DNA of 64,000 nt from Streptosporangium brasiliense (GCF_030811595.1 NZ_JAUSRB010000002.1:1488001-1552000); one strand, 5' to 3'; shown: positions 16,064 to 24,868, counted from the stretch's first letter. Notes: generated by a model not told the origin, from the sequence alone. Made by a program: numbers and translations.

Positions 16064-16092
16064 GACCGGTCAGGAATCGAGAAGCGCCGGTC
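16064..16092 (+). promoter_or_regulatory. 29-bp conserved element, copy 1, upstream of VOC gene
   Basis: A 29-bp sequence beginning GACCGGTCAGGAATCGAG ends exactly 26 bases before the ATG of the VOC gene at 16119. An identical copy (17133-17161) ends exactly 26 bases before the start of the VOC remnant at 17188. Identity plus fixed spacing argues for a promoter, operator or leader element rather than chance. Confidence 0.7.
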
Positions 16093-16118
16093 ACGGAGCC
16101 GCGCATAGCCTGCTTGCC

Positions 16119-16529
16119 ATGGAAATCACCATTCACACGAGCTTCCTCCCGCACGACGACCCGGACGCCTCCCTGGCCTTCTACCGCGACGTCCTCGGCT
16201 TCGAGGTCCGCAACGACGTCGGGCAGGGCAAGATGCGCTGGATCACGGTCGGCCCCGCCGGGCAGCCCGACACCTCCATCCTCCTGGCGCCGCCGGCCGT
16301 CGACCCCGGTATCACCGACGACGAGCGCCGCACCATCGCCGAGATGATGGCCAAGGGCACCTACGGCTGGATCCTGCTGGCCACCCGCGACCTCGACGGC
16401 ACTTTCGAGAAGGTGCAGGCCGGCGACACCGAGGTCGTCCAGGAGCCGACCGAGCAGCCGTACGGCGTCCGCGACTGCGCCTTCCGCGACCCCGCGGGCA
16501 ACCTGGTCCGCATCCAGCAGCTCCGCTGA
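16119..16529 (+). CDS. VOC-family (glyoxalase/bleomycin-resistance fold) protein
   Basis: A 136-residue single VOC protein with two beta-alpha-beta-beta-beta modules: T-S-F-L-P-H-D-D-P-D-A-S-L-A-F-Y-R-D-V-L-G-F at the start and D-C-A-F-R-D-P-A-G-N-L-V-R-I-Q at the end. Substrate unknown; such proteins bind metals and act as dioxygenases, glyoxalases or antibiotic binders. The conserved 29-bp element lies just upstream. Confidence 0.88.
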   Translation: MEITIHTSFLPHDDPDASLAFYRDVLGFEVRNDVGQGKMRWITVGPAGQPDTSILLAPPAVDPGITDDERRTIAEMMAKGTYGWILLATRDLDGTFEKVQAGDTEVVQEPTEQPYGVRDCAFRDPAGNLVRIQQLR

Positions 16530-16717
16530 GCCGTCCGGTCATCGATCCGGCCATGGCGGCCGGATCCGCGACCACCCGCCAGGAATACGGCGGCCGGCGC
16601 TTCCAGGCCGCTGTCCTCGATCACTCCTCCGGCGGCCGCACCGTCGCAGAAGCGCCTCGCCGCCTGACCCGGCATGCGACCCGGGTGCTCGCGGACATCG
16701 ACGAAAGGAGTTCTCAT

Positions 16718-17182
16718 ATGTGTCACCCCTCGTGGGGGCGCGCACTCACCGCGGCGCAGCGCCTGAACGACCTGGCGCGGCTGCGCCGTGTCCGCGACCG
16801 GATCGACCGGGAGTACGCGCAGCCGCTGGACGTCGAGGCGCTCGCCCGCGGCGCGCACATGTCGGCCGGGCACCTCAGCCGCGAGTTCCGGCGTGCCTAC
16901 GGCGAGTCGCCGTACGCCTATCTGATGACGCGGCGTGTCGAGCGCGCGATGGCGCTGCTGCGCCGTGGCGACCTGAGCGTCACCGAGGTCTGCTTCGCGG
17001 TCGGCTGCTCGTCGCTGGGCACCTTCAGCACCCGCTTCACCGAGCTGGTCGGCATGTCGCCCAGCGCCTACCGGCGCCAGGCGGCGCGCGCGACGGCGGG
17101 GCTGCCGTCGTGCGTGGCCAAGCAGGTGACCCGACCGGTCAGGAATCGAGAAGCGCCGGTCGCCGAGCCACAAACAGCGTGA
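16718..17182 (+). CDS. AraC-family transcriptional regulator
   Basis: A 154-residue protein that is mostly the AraC DNA-binding domain: R-D-R-I-D-R-E-Y-A-Q-P-L-D-V-E-A-L-A, S-A-G-H-L-S-R-E-F-R-R-A-Y-G-E-S-P, and V-C-F-A-V-G-C-S-S-L-G-T-F-S-T-R-F. AAAGGAG precedes the ATG. No sensor domain is present. The last ~16 codons are encoded by the second copy of the 29-bp element, so the C-terminal tail is probably incidental. It likely regulates the flanking VOC genes. Confidence 0.88.
   Translation: MCHPSWGRALTAAQRLNDLARLRRVRDRIDREYAQPLDVEALARGAHMSAGHLSREFRRAYGESPYAYLMTRRVERAMALLRRGDLSVTEVCFAVGCSSLGTFSTRFTELVGMSPSAYRRQAARATAGLPSCVAKQVTRPVRNREAPVAEPQTA
17133..17161 (+). promoter_or_regulatory. 29-bp conserved element, copy 2, upstream of VOC remnant
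   Basis: This is identical to the element at 16064-16092 and has the same 26-base gap to the next start codon (17188). It overlaps the end of the AraC reading frame. Confidence 0.7.
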
Positions 17183-17187
17183 CGACC

Positions 17188-17466
17188 ATGACATCCATCG
17201 AATCCGTCACCCTCGACGTGGCCGCGAGCAGGAAGTTCTACGTCGACCGCGGCCTTGCCGTGGCGAAGAGCTTCAGCCGCATGTACGTCGAGTTCGCCGC
17301 CGGGCCGGGTCCGGTCAAGCCGGCGCTCCACAGGCGCCGCGCCCTGGCCAAGGACGCCGGCGTCTCCCCCGACGGCACCGGATCGCACCGGCTCATGATC
17401 TGTGGCGGTGCCGGGCGCCGAGCGGGCGCGCCCGCCGCGGCCGACCACCGCCGTCGCCCGGACTGA
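17188..17466 (+). pseudogene. VOC-family gene with internal deletion and damaged 3' end
   Basis: The frame begins M-T-S-I-E-S-V-T-L, the N-terminus of two-module VOC proteins, but jumps straight to the second module (V-A-A-S-R-K-F-Y-V-D-R-G-L-A-V) so that about 100 residues of the usual protein are missing. After G-S-H-R-L-M-I-C-G-G the reading goes into an unrelated Arg/Ala-rich tail with a 27-bp tandem repeat. It is best read as a decayed paralogue of the common actinomycete AraC-linked VOC gene. Confidence 0.75.
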
Positions 17467-17495
17467 GTACACCACCGCCGTCGTCCGGACCGGGT
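17442..17495. repeat. 27-bp tandem repeat, two copies
   Basis: Two imperfect 27-bp copies (core ACCACCGCCGTCG) span the 3' end of the VOC remnant. Bases 17496-17722 beyond it hold no gene I can support. Confidence 0.75.
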
Positions 17496-17722
17496 GCACC
17501 GCGCGCCTCGCCGGCCATGGGGGTGGGGTACTGTCGCCGCCGAGCGGATACGTACATACGCGTGCTCCGTGGTCCCCAGGGCCCACGAGAGAGCGGTGCA
17601 CGCGAAGCCAAGGGCGCTGGAGGCCGTGGCGTCCGCCAAGCCCGCGGCCCCGGCGAACCGACCGATGACCGACGGAGCCCGTCCCCGGAGGAAGGGCTCT
17701 CCACGAAGTGACTGGAGGAAGC

Positions 17723-18178
17723 ATGACGGGCGCGCCGCCGCGTGGGCTTGAGGAGAGGCTGCGGGACACTCGCGCGAGGCTGGAGAGCAGCGTCGATCTC
17801 TGGATCGCGACGTCGGGCTCCCCGGCCGGTGTCCACCTCATCCCGCTCTCGTACCTCTGGGACGGGACCGCGTTCCTCATCTCGACACCGCGCGCCTCGA
17901 TCACCGGCCGCAACCTCCTGGCGGACGGCCGGGTGCGACTCAGCCTCGGGCCGACCCGCGACGTCGTCGTCGTCGACGGCACCGCCGAGCCGGTGGACAT
18001 CGCCGCCCTCGCCCCCGAGACGGGCGACGCGTTCGCGGCCAGGACCGGTTTCGACCCGCGCGGGCTCGACGAGCCCTACCAGTACTTCCTGATCCGGCCA
18101 CGGCGCATCCAGGCCTGGCGTGAGGAGAACGAGCTGCGGGGACGCGACCTCATGCGCGACGGCCGCTGGCTCGGCTGA
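17723..18178 (+). CDS. pyridoxamine 5'-phosphate oxidase-like (FMN/F420-binding split barrel) protein
   Basis: A 151-residue split-barrel protein: W-I-A-T-S-G-S-P-A-G-V-H-L-I-P-L-S-Y-L-W, T-P-R-A-S-I-T-G-R-N-L, then V-R-L-S-L-G-P-T-R-D-V-V-V-V-D-G. These are hallmarks of small PNPOx-like flavin or F420 proteins. GGAGGA lies just before the chosen ATG; a GTG 15 bases earlier is less likely. Substrate unknown. Confidence 0.85.
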   Translation: MTGAPPRGLEERLRDTRARLESSVDLWIATSGSPAGVHLIPLSYLWDGTAFLISTPRASITGRNLLADGRVRLSLGPTRDVVVVDGTAEPVDIAALAPETGDAFAARTGFDPRGLDEPYQYFLIRPRRIQAWREENELRGRDLMRDGRWLG

Positions 18179-18304
18179 CCGCCGCCCGGGAACACACCCG
18201 CCCCACCCGGCGGCCGGCCGCCGGTCGGGTCCGTATCACAGGGCCGCCAGGCCCACGGACCGGAAGCCACGCGGAGGGTCCTTCCTCCGGGAGGACCTGT
18301 GACC

Positions 18305-18352
18305 CGGAGCCGCCTTGAGGGGTCGGCCCCCAGCCCCCTCCGCCACGAGTCA
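18305..18352 (-). repeat. decayed copy of the tRNA-Thr 3' half (possible old att site)
   Basis: Within the gene-free stretch 18179-18563, this segment matches the 3' half of tRNA-Thr(CGT), from anticodon to acceptor, with scattered changes: GGAGCCGCCTTG, CCCCAGCCCCCT and CACGAGT are kept. It is in the same orientation as the good copy at 29837-29891 and the real tRNA at 31797-31873. I see nothing else in this gap. Confidence 0.6.
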
Positions 18353-18563
18353 GGACACGACCGCCCGGGGCCGTCCACGGCTGTCTTCCGGGCCTGGCGA
18401 GGCGGGCTCCACGGGGTGTCTCGGTCCGTGGCCGTCCGGGACCGTCCAGAACTGTCGCCGGCGCCCACGCCGACGAGATCACCCAATCGGATGCTCATGT
18501 CGACGGCCTCGGCCGGTCCCGTCCATCACCGCCTTCAACCCGGGCAGCCCGGCCGCGATCTGG

Positions 18564-19145
18564 CTAGGCCGTCCGAGCTGTCACAGTACGCCAGCCGAAG
18601 GTGGCGGTGCCGGTCAGGAGCACCACCCCGGACAGCACACCGCTGACAAGCGGCACCCAGGCGACAGCGGTCGTCGACGCCAGAACGAGGCCGGCGGCGC
18701 CGAGCAGGGTGAGGACCACACCGGGTACGGCGATGCTCCAGTCCTTCCAGACAGGCGCCAACGCGACGAAGTGCACACCGACCACGAACGCCACCCAGGC
18801 CACGTTGGTCTGCTCAGGACGTTCCCAGGCGGTGAGCACCCGCACTCCGCCGAACAGCAGGATCACCTCGGCGGCGACGATGATCAGATAGCCGCGGCCG
18901 AACATGTTCCGTCGCGGGCCCGCGGTGGGCTGTTCCTTCCGGTCCTTCCGGGCCGTGGCGAACCACATGGCGACAACGCTCGCGGCCCCCAAAAAGGCGG
19001 CCACCCGCAGAAAATTCACGGCCACGGCGTTCAGCGGGCTCTGCGCGTTGACGACGATGAAGACCGCGCCGAAGATCGCGCCAACCAGTAGTCCAGTCAT
19101 TCGTTGCATGACGTCATTGAAATCCGTAACGGATTCCGGCTGCAT
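18564..19145 (-). CDS. multi-pass membrane protein of unknown function
   Basis: A 193-residue protein with five or six hydrophobic helices (M-T-G-L-L-V-G-A-I-F-G-A-V-F-I-V-V, L-R-V-A-A-F-L-G-A-A-S-V-V, G-Y-L-I-I-V-A-A-E-V-I-L-L, and others). No recognised domain. It shares an orientation with the LuxR-type gene 34 bp upstream and is possibly in one transcript with it. Confidence 0.7.
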   Translation of the reverse strand: MQPESVTDFNDVMQRMTGLLVGAIFGAVFIVVNAQSPLNAVAVNFLRVAAFLGAASVVAMWFATARKDRKEQPTAGPRRNMFGRGYLIIVAAEVILLFGGVRVLTAWERPEQTNVAWVAFVVGVHFVALAPVWKDWSIAVPGVVLTLLGAAGLVLASTTAVAWVPLVSGVLSGVVLLTGTATFGWRTVTARTA

Positions 19146-19178
19146 TGGGGCTGGGACGAGGACCGGGTATGCCTGGCA

Positions 19179-19904
19179 CTACCGTGCCGCACCGCGCAGA
19201 TAGGCGAGCACCGCCAGCACCCGCCGGTTGTCGTCCTGGGTCGCGGGTAGCTCAAGCTTGACGAACACGCTGGCCACGTGCTTACCGACGGCCGCCTCCG
19301 TGATCGACAGCGCGCGGGCGATGGCGCTGTTGGAGCGCCCTTCGGCGATCAGGGCGAGCACCTCGCGCTCGCGTGGGGTCAGCCGGTGCGTCGGCTCGGT
19401 GACCTCCCTGGCCCTGGCCCAGGTCTGCTCGAACAGGTCGATGAGGATGGTGATCAGACTCTGCTGCCTGATCATCAAGGCGCCCGGCGAGTAGGCGACG
19501 GGGGTGATCCGGATGAACGCCACCGCGCGGTCGAAGACGAGCAGCTGCTGGATCGGCTCGTCGATGACCCGGTGCAGGTTACCGGCGGCATGCAGCTCCC
19601 CGATCCGGGCCGCCTTGCGAGGGTCGTCCAACACACTCGCGTGGACGATCGTGCGCATCGCCATGCCGTGCTGCAGGGCGTCGAGCACGCTGCGCCTGCT
19701 CTTCTGCTCCTGGCGGCCCTGCTCCGGCGAGCCCACCGGGTGCATGGCGCGCAGCTCCCTCGCCGAGCGGGTGGCCTGCGCGATCTGCTGCCGGACGAGC
19801 TCACTGTCCTCCAGCCGCTCGACGTCGACGGGGATGCCGCGCAGCTCACCGACCACCTCTTCCAGCCGATGGGCAAGTTGAGCCAACGACACGCTCTCGT
19901 CCAC
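19179..19904 (-). CDS. LuxR-type helix-turn-helix regulator
   Basis: A 241-residue protein with a C-terminal LuxR domain (H-R-L-T-P-R-E-R-E-V-L-A-L-I, N-S-A-I-A-R-A-L-S-I-T-E-A-A-V-G-K-H-V). The N-terminal 160 residues are not a receiver domain; they resemble the phospholipase-D-like ligand module of TrmB/LuxR-type actinomycete regulators (V-H-A-S-V-L-D-D, V-F-D-R-A-V-A-F-I). It probably senses a small molecule. Confidence 0.83.
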   Translation of the reverse strand: MDESVSLAQLAHRLEEVVGELRGIPVDVERLEDSELVRQQIAQATRSARELRAMHPVGSPEQGRQEQKSRRSVLDALQHGMAMRTIVHASVLDDPRKAARIGELHAAGNLHRVIDEPIQQLLVFDRAVAFIRITPVAYSPGALMIRQQSLITILIDLFEQTWARAREVTEPTHRLTPREREVLALIAEGRSNSAIARALSITEAAVGKHVASVFVKLELPATQDDNRRVLAVLAYLRGAAR

Positions 19905-20137
19905 ACGTCTCCTTCGCCGACCGCGTCACCCCTCACAGCCGACGCGGGTACCACTCGCAGATTCTGACCGGTGCGATCCGCACAGTGCCAGCGGATGACG
20001 CCCGTATCCTTCACGAGCCGCTCGCCGGCCGCCCGGCAGATGCTCCCCGAGGCGGCGGATCGGCTGGATGCGGTGGGGCCGGCGGTCGGCGGTCGGCGGT
20101 CGGTGGACGGCGGACGGTGGACGGCCGCCCCGGCGGG

Positions 20138-21325
20138 TCAGCCCTTGACGCAGACGAGCTGCCGGAGGTGGGCGACCACCTCGACGAGGTCGGTCTGCGC
20201 CGCCATGACCGACCGGATGTCCTTGTAGGCGCCGGGGATCTCGTCGATCACCCCGGTGTCCTTGCGGCACTCGACGCCGTCGGTCTGCGCCTTGAGGTCC
20301 GCCAGCGTGAAGGTCTTCTTCGCCTTGGTCCGGCTCATCCTGCGGCCCGCGCCGTGCGAGGCCGAGTTGAACGCGGCGGCGTTCCCCAGGCCCTTCACGA
20401 TGTAGGTGCCGGTCGCCATCGAGCCGGGGATGATGCCGAACTCGCCGGATCCCGCGCGGATCGCGCCCTTGCGGGTGACGAGCACGTCCACGCCGTCGTA
20501 ACGCTCCTCCGCGACGTAGTTGTGGTGGCAGGAGATCGGCTCGTCGAAGGCGATGCCCTGGAGATGGCGCCGCAGCACGTCGCAGACCAGGCCCATCATG
20601 ACCGCCCGGTTGCGCCGCGCGTAGTCCTGCGCCCAGAACAGGTCGCGCCGGTAGGCGTCCATCTCCGGCGTCTTGCCGAGGAAGACCGCCAGGTCCCGGT
20701 CGACCAGTCCCTGGTTGTGCGAGAGCCCGCGCGCGATCCCGATGTGGTGCTCGGCCAGTTCCTTGCCGATGTTGCGCGACCCGGAGTGCAGCACGACCCA
20801 CACGTTCTGCTCGTCGTCGGCGCAGATCTCCAGGAAGTGGTTGCCGCCGCCCAGGGTGCCCATCTGCACCTCGGCCCGCTCACGCCGCGCGTGCACGGCC
20901 GGCGCCAGCTCGTCGAAGCCCTTCCAGAACTTCTCCCAGCCCGTGATCTTGAAATCGTGGATCTCGGACGGGTCCACGGCCCGCTTGTGGTGGCCGAACC
21001 CGACCGGGACCGCCTGCTCCAGCTTCGAGCGCAGGTAGGCGAGATCGTCCGGGAGCTGCGAGCTCTTGTAGGACGTCTTGATCGCGGTCATCCCGCAGCC
21101 GATGTCCACCCCGACCGCCGCCGGGGAGACGGCGTCCTTCATCGCGATGACCGAGCCCACCGTCGCGCCCTTGCCGTGGTGCACGTCCGGCATGACGGCG
21201 ACACCGTGCACCCACGGCAGGTCCGCCACGTTACGCAGTTGCTGCATCGCCTGCGGCTCGACCGTCTCCGGGTCCGTCCACATCCTGAGCGGGTGGCGGG
21301 TGCCGGCCACCTCGTTGTACGTCAT
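20138..21325 (-). CDS. rtcB: RtcB RNA-splicing ligase
   Basis: A 395-residue RtcB with characteristic metal and GTP-binding motifs: M-P-D-V-H-H-G-K-G-A-T-V-G, G-V-D-I-G-C-G-M, T-L-G-G-G-N-H-F-L-E, H-S-G-S-R-N-I-G, H-N-Y-V-A-E-E and the guanylylated His in S-H-G-A-G-R-R-M-S-R. It joins RNA 3'-phosphate or cyclic phosphate ends to 5'-OH ends with Mn and GTP, for RNA repair. The ATG has a GGAGGCGACA site. Confidence 0.95.
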   Translation of the reverse strand: MTYNEVAGTRHPLRMWTDPETVEPQAMQQLRNVADLPWVHGVAVMPDVHHGKGATVGSVIAMKDAVSPAAVGVDIGCGMTAIKTSYKSSQLPDDLAYLRSKLEQAVPVGFGHHKRAVDPSEIHDFKITGWEKFWKGFDELAPAVHARRERAEVQMGTLGGGNHFLEICADDEQNVWVVLHSGSRNIGKELAEHHIGIARGLSHNQGLVDRDLAVFLGKTPEMDAYRRDLFWAQDYARRNRAVMMGLVCDVLRRHLQGIAFDEPISCHHNYVAEERYDGVDVLVTRKGAIRAGSGEFGIIPGSMATGTYIVKGLGNAAAFNSASHGAGRRMSRTKAKKTFTLADLKAQTDGVECRKDTGVIDEIPGAYKDIRSVMAAQTDLVEVVAHLRQLVCVKG

Positions 21326-21396
21326 TGTTATGTCGCCTCCTTCCGGCTACATCCCGAACGCGATCAATGACGCCAGACACCGGCCGTCCCGGGCAA

Positions 21397-21470
21397 CTCA
21401 TTTAAGCCATCACAGCTCATTTGAAGTCACAGCTCATTTAAGCCATCACAGCGCTCAGCTGAAGTCACCA
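21397..21470. repeat. tandem repeat over the lipoprotein gene 3' end
   Basis: Two imperfect ~36-bp units built from CTCATTTAAGCCATCACAG and CTCATTTGAAGTCACAG. The last unit overlaps the final codons and stop of the lipoprotein gene, so the repeats look like copies of its 3' end. Confidence 0.75.
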
Positions 21471-21937
21471 CAGCGGACCCGCCCCCCGTCCGGTACGGTC
21501 ACCCGGACGTCGTCCACGTCCATGCCGCGTTTGGCGGCGGTGGCGGCGGCGATCGTGCAGACGAGCTGCCCGGTCGCCGTCCGCGACAGGCGGGAGACCG
21601 GCGGCAGCCATCGGCCGCCCACCAGCATCGGCGCGCCCTTTTCCATCGTGAACCCGTCCTCGCTCGCCCGGACGGCCAGGTTCCTGGGCAGGCGGGTGTC
21701 CAGAGCGCGCTCGCTCTCCTTCGAGGTGGGCCCACCGGTCAGCAGCTCGACGGCTTCGGCGGCCTCCAGCGGGCCCTCGGGGCGGCCGACGGAGACGAGG
21801 CGGTCCTGCTGCACGAAGTACAGGCGGGTGCCCTGGACGAAGCCGCGGGCCGCCTCTCCGGCGCCGATCACGGGGGTGGGGCCGACTCCGCAGGCCGTAC
21901 AGGCTGTCAGGAGCAGGACGAGGAGCCAGGTTCTCAC
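21455..21937 (-). CDS. lipoprotein, GerMN-like, linked to two-component system
   Basis: About 160 residues from a GTG at 21937 (GAGGGAG five bases upstream); a GTG at 21964 overlapping the kinase stop is an alternative. A lipoprotein signal ends at L-T-A-C-T-A-C-G. The mature part has L-L-T-G-G-P-T-S-K-E-S-E-R-A, resembling the GerMN-like domains of actinomycete lipoproteins in CseABC- or MtrAB-LpqB-type loci. It likely modulates the adjacent sensor kinase. Confidence 0.78.
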   Translation of the reverse strand: MRTWLLVLLLTACTACGVGPTPVIGAGEAARGFVQGTRLYFVQQDRLVSVGRPEGPLEAAEAVELLTGGPTSKESERALDTRLPRNLAVRASEDGFTMEKGAPMLVGGRWLPPVSRLSRTATGQLVCTIAAATAAKRGMDVDDVRVTVPDGGRVRCGDFS

Positions 21938-21960
21938 GGACGCTCCCTCGGCAGGGCGTC

Positions 21961-23340
21961 TCACGGGCGTTCCCTCGGCAGGGCGAGGGTGAAGACGGCT
22001 CCGGGACCGGCGGCGACGGTGAGGTCACCGCCGTGCAGCAGGGCGTTCTCGCGGGCGATGGCCAGGCCCAGACCGCTGCCTTCGGAGCGGGCGCGGGCGG
22101 CGTCGGCCTTGTAGAAGCGCTCGAAGACGTGCGGGAGGACGTCGGCGGGCAGACCCGGCCCGTGGTCGGCGATCTCGACGACGACGGCCTGGCCTCCGGC
22201 GCGCACCCGGACCGTGACGGGCGGCGCGCCGTGCCGCAGCGCGTTGCCGACGAGGTTGGCGACGATGACGTCCAGGCGGCGTGGGTCGAGCGCGACACGG
22301 ATGTCCGGCGGCAGGTCGGCGGTGACACGGTCGCTCCAGCCGCGCGAGCGCAGGCAGGCGGCGACGGCGGCGCCGACGTCCACCTCGTTGAGGTTGAGCA
22401 CGGCGGCTCCGGCGTCGAAGCGGGAGATCTCCATCAGATCGTCGACGAGCTTGGTGAGCCGGGCGACCTCGGCGGTGACCAGCCGGGCGGCGGTCCCGGC
22501 ATCGGCGTCCAGCCGGTCGGCACCGGCTTCGAGGACGTCGGTGACGGCGGTGGCGGCGGCCAGCGGGGTGCGCAGTTCGTGGGAGACGTCGGCGACGAAC
22601 CGCCGCGACCTGGCCTCCATCTCGCGCAGTTCGTCGACCGAGCGTTCCAGCGCGGCGGCGGTCTCGTTGAACCGTCCCGCCAGCCGTGCCAGCTCGTCGC
22701 CGCCGCGCACGGGCAGGCGGGTCTCCAGCCGCCCTTCGCCCAGCCGCCGGGCCGCGCGGTCCAGATCGGCGACCGGGCGCAGCACGCCGCGCGCGGCCAG
22801 CAGCCCGGCCAGCACCGCCAGCAGCACGACCGGCAGGGCCGCCGCCTGCGCGGCGCGCAGCACGGCCGCCTCGTCGTCGGCGGCCTGCGCGAGCGACTCG
22901 ACGAGATAGACGGTGATCCCCGACGGCGCGCCGCCCGCGAGGAGCATGACCCTGCTGCCGCCCACGAGGTACGGCACGCCGTCGCGGGTCACCCGCTGCC
23001 AGGCCAGCTCCGGCCGCCGCAGGACGGTCCGGCGCAGTTCGGCGGTGATACGGGCGTCGCTGGGGACGGCGCCGTCCCTGACCACGTACACCTCGCGGTC
23101 GCCCACCTCGAGGTCCTCGGCGAGCCGGGCGAGCTCGTCGTCGGCGGCGGGCAGCGCGACGTCGCGCGACAGCAGCAGCACCCGGTTCTTGAAGTCCTTC
23201 AGCGACCGGTCCTGCACCCCGGCCAGCAGGTTGGTCCGTGCCTTGTAGTAGGTCAGCCCGGCGGCCCCCACCGCGCTCAGCCCACCCACCAGCACGAACG
23301 TGATCACCAGCCGGGCCCGCAACCCCCGCAGCCAGGTCAT
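21961..23340 (-). CDS. HAMP-containing sensor histidine kinase (CseC/MtrB type)
   Basis: A 459-residue kinase: transmembrane helix near residues 9-30 (A-R-L-V-I-T-F-V-L-V-G-G-L-S-A), an extracellular loop, a second helix (A-A-L-P-V-V-L-L-A-V-L-A-G-L-L-A), HAMP, the H-box F-V-A-D-V-S-H-E-L-R-T-P-L, and N-, G1- and G2-boxes (N-L-V-G-N-A-L-R-H, D-H-G-P-G-L-P, G-S-G-L-G-L-A-I-A). Its ATG overlaps the regulator stop (ATGA). With the flanking lipoproteins it resembles cell-envelope stress systems. Confidence 0.92.
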   Translation of the reverse strand: MTWLRGLRARLVITFVLVGGLSAVGAAGLTYYKARTNLLAGVQDRSLKDFKNRVLLLSRDVALPAADDELARLAEDLEVGDREVYVVRDGAVPSDARITAELRRTVLRRPELAWQRVTRDGVPYLVGGSRVMLLAGGAPSGITVYLVESLAQAADDEAAVLRAAQAAALPVVLLAVLAGLLAARGVLRPVADLDRAARRLGEGRLETRLPVRGGDELARLAGRFNETAAALERSVDELREMEARSRRFVADVSHELRTPLAAATAVTDVLEAGADRLDADAGTAARLVTAEVARLTKLVDDLMEISRFDAGAAVLNLNEVDVGAAVAACLRSRGWSDRVTADLPPDIRVALDPRRLDVIVANLVGNALRHGAPPVTVRVRAGGQAVVVEIADHGPGLPADVLPHVFERFYKADAARARSEGSGLGLAIARENALLHGGDLTVAAGPGAVFTLALPRERP

Positions 23341-24011
23341 ACCGGCCCGAAGCGGTAGCCGAACCCGCGCACGGTCTGCACGTATCTCGGCTCGGCCGGC
23401 ACGTCCTCGATCTTGGCGCGCAGTCGCTGCACGCACGCGTCCACCAGCCGCGAGTCGCCCAGGTAGTCGTGCTCCCACACCGACTCCAGCAACTGCTGCC
23501 TGTTGAAGACCTGTCCCGGCGCGGCCGACAGATACAGCAGCAGCCGCAGCTCCATCGGCGGCAGCGCGACCTGCCGCCCGCCCCTGCTCACGGTCAGGGA
23601 GGCGCGGTCCACGCACAGCGCGCCATAGGTCTCCACGGGCGAGGGCACGCTGTCGGTACGGCGCAGCACCGCCCTGATCCGGGCCTCCAGCACCTGCGGG
23701 CGCACCGGCTTGACCACGTAGTCGTCCGCGCCGGCCTCCAGCCCGCCGACCACGTCGAAGTCGTCGCCCCGCGCGCTCAGCATCACGATGGAGGTAGCGG
23801 TGGTCGCGCGGATGCGGCGGCAGACCTCGAACCCGTCGATGCCGGGCAGCATGAGGTCGAGCACCACCACGTCGGCGGCGAAGCGCGCCAGCCGCTCCAG
23901 CCCTTCCTCCCCGGATGCCGCCGATTCGACCTCGTGGGCCCTGCCCTTGAGGGCGAGCGTCAGAGCGTCCCTGACGTTCGGGTCGTCCTCGATCAGCAAC
24001 ACGCGAGCCAT
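23337..24011 (-). CDS. OmpR-family response regulator (CseB/MtrA type)
   Basis: A 224-residue regulator from the ATG at 24011, where M-A-R-V-L-L-I-E-D-D begins the receiver; phosphoacceptor Asp in V-V-V-L-D-L-M-L-P-G, Lys in Y-V-V-K-P-V-R-P. The C-terminal winged helix ends T-V-R-G-F-G-Y-R-F. It is first in the operon, followed by the kinase and lipoprotein. Confidence 0.94.
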   Translation of the reverse strand: MARVLLIEDDPNVRDALTLALKGRAHEVESAASGEEGLERLARFAADVVVLDLMLPGIDGFEVCRRIRATTATSIVMLSARGDDFDVVGGLEAGADDYVVKPVRPQVLEARIRAVLRRTDSVPSPVETYGALCVDRASLTVSRGGRQVALPPMELRLLLYLSAAPGQVFNRQQLLESVWEHDYLGDSRLVDACVQRLRAKIEDVPAEPRYVQTVRGFGYRFGPV

Positions 24012-24151
24012 GCGTTCCAGTATCTGCCGCCCTGACATGCGGTTTGCCCGGACTCGAAAGCTATTACACGTTCATGACATGGCGCGGACAGGCCGCTCAC
24101 AGGGGCGGGCCAGGGTGTTGGACAGTCAGTCCCGACCTGTTGGAGGAGACC

Positions 24152-24649
24152 GTGTTGATCACCAAGCGGCGTCTCGCCGTCCTGGCCGCCCTTCCCACCC
24201 TGGCGCTGAGCGCGGCGTGCGGAGCCCAGAGCTTCGCCAGCGCGTCGAGCCCTTCCGCCTCGGCCAAGCCCAGTTGGCATGAGACGGCGGTGAAGTTCGC
24301 CCAATGCATGCGGCAGAACGGGATCGACATCCCGGACCCGGTCAAGGGACAGGACCTCGACACCAGTGCCGTCACCAAGGTCACCCAGGCCAGGCTCGAC
24401 GCCGCCATGAAGGCGTGCAAGGAGTGGGACTCGGTGATCCTCGGCAGCTCCGAACCGTCCTCGCCCGAGGACGAGGCCAAGTTCGCCGCGTGGGCCGAGT
24501 GCCTGCGCGCGGGCGGTGTCTGGCAGCCCAACGGCAAGGAGGAGAAGCCGGCCGGATTCAAGCAGGTCAAGCCTGGCTCGGCTGCCGAGAAGCGGGTCTT
24601 CGAGGGGTGCGCCTCCCTGGAGCCGCCCGCGCCGTACGAGGAGAACTAG
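24152..24649 (+). CDS. small secreted lipoprotein of unknown function
   Basis: A 165-residue protein from a GTG preceded by GGAGGAG. Signal peptide with lipobox L-S-A-A-C-G. The mature part has paired Cys (F-A-Q-C-M-R-Q-N-G, C-K-E-W, A-E-C-L-R-A-G-G), a pattern common in actinomycete lipoproteins that sit beside two-component systems and efflux genes. It diverges from the regulator gene across 140 bp, so it may be a target of that system. Confidence 0.82.
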   Translation: MLITKRRLAVLAALPTLALSAACGAQSFASASSPSASAKPSWHETAVKFAQCMRQNGIDIPDPVKGQDLDTSAVTKVTQARLDAAMKACKEWDSVILGSSEPSSPEDEAKFAAWAECLRAGGVWQPNGKEEKPAGFKQVKPGSAAEKRVFEGCASLEPPAPYEEN

Positions 24650-24754
24650 CCACCGGCGCTCCCGCCAGGCCATGCCCTTCCCTCCGCGGGGACAAGGGGA
24701 GGGTTGGCGGGACACGGGCCGGTCCCAGCTCCTCGCATCAGGAGCCGGGACCGG

Positions 24755-24868
24755 CCGAGGTGACCGGCAGCCCGACGGGACGGTGCGTCAGACCGAGGTG
24801 ACCGGAAGCGCGACGGGACCGTGGGTCAGGCCGAGGTGACCGGAAGCGCGACGGGACGGTGCGTCAGA
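24755..24868. repeat. 38-bp tandem repeat, three copies, at the P450 3' end
   Basis: Three copies with exact 38-bp spacing (starts 24755, 24793, 24831; core CCGAGGTGACCGG). The third contains the last codons and stop of the P450 gene, so two extra copies of the gene end lie downstream of it. Confidence 0.9.
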
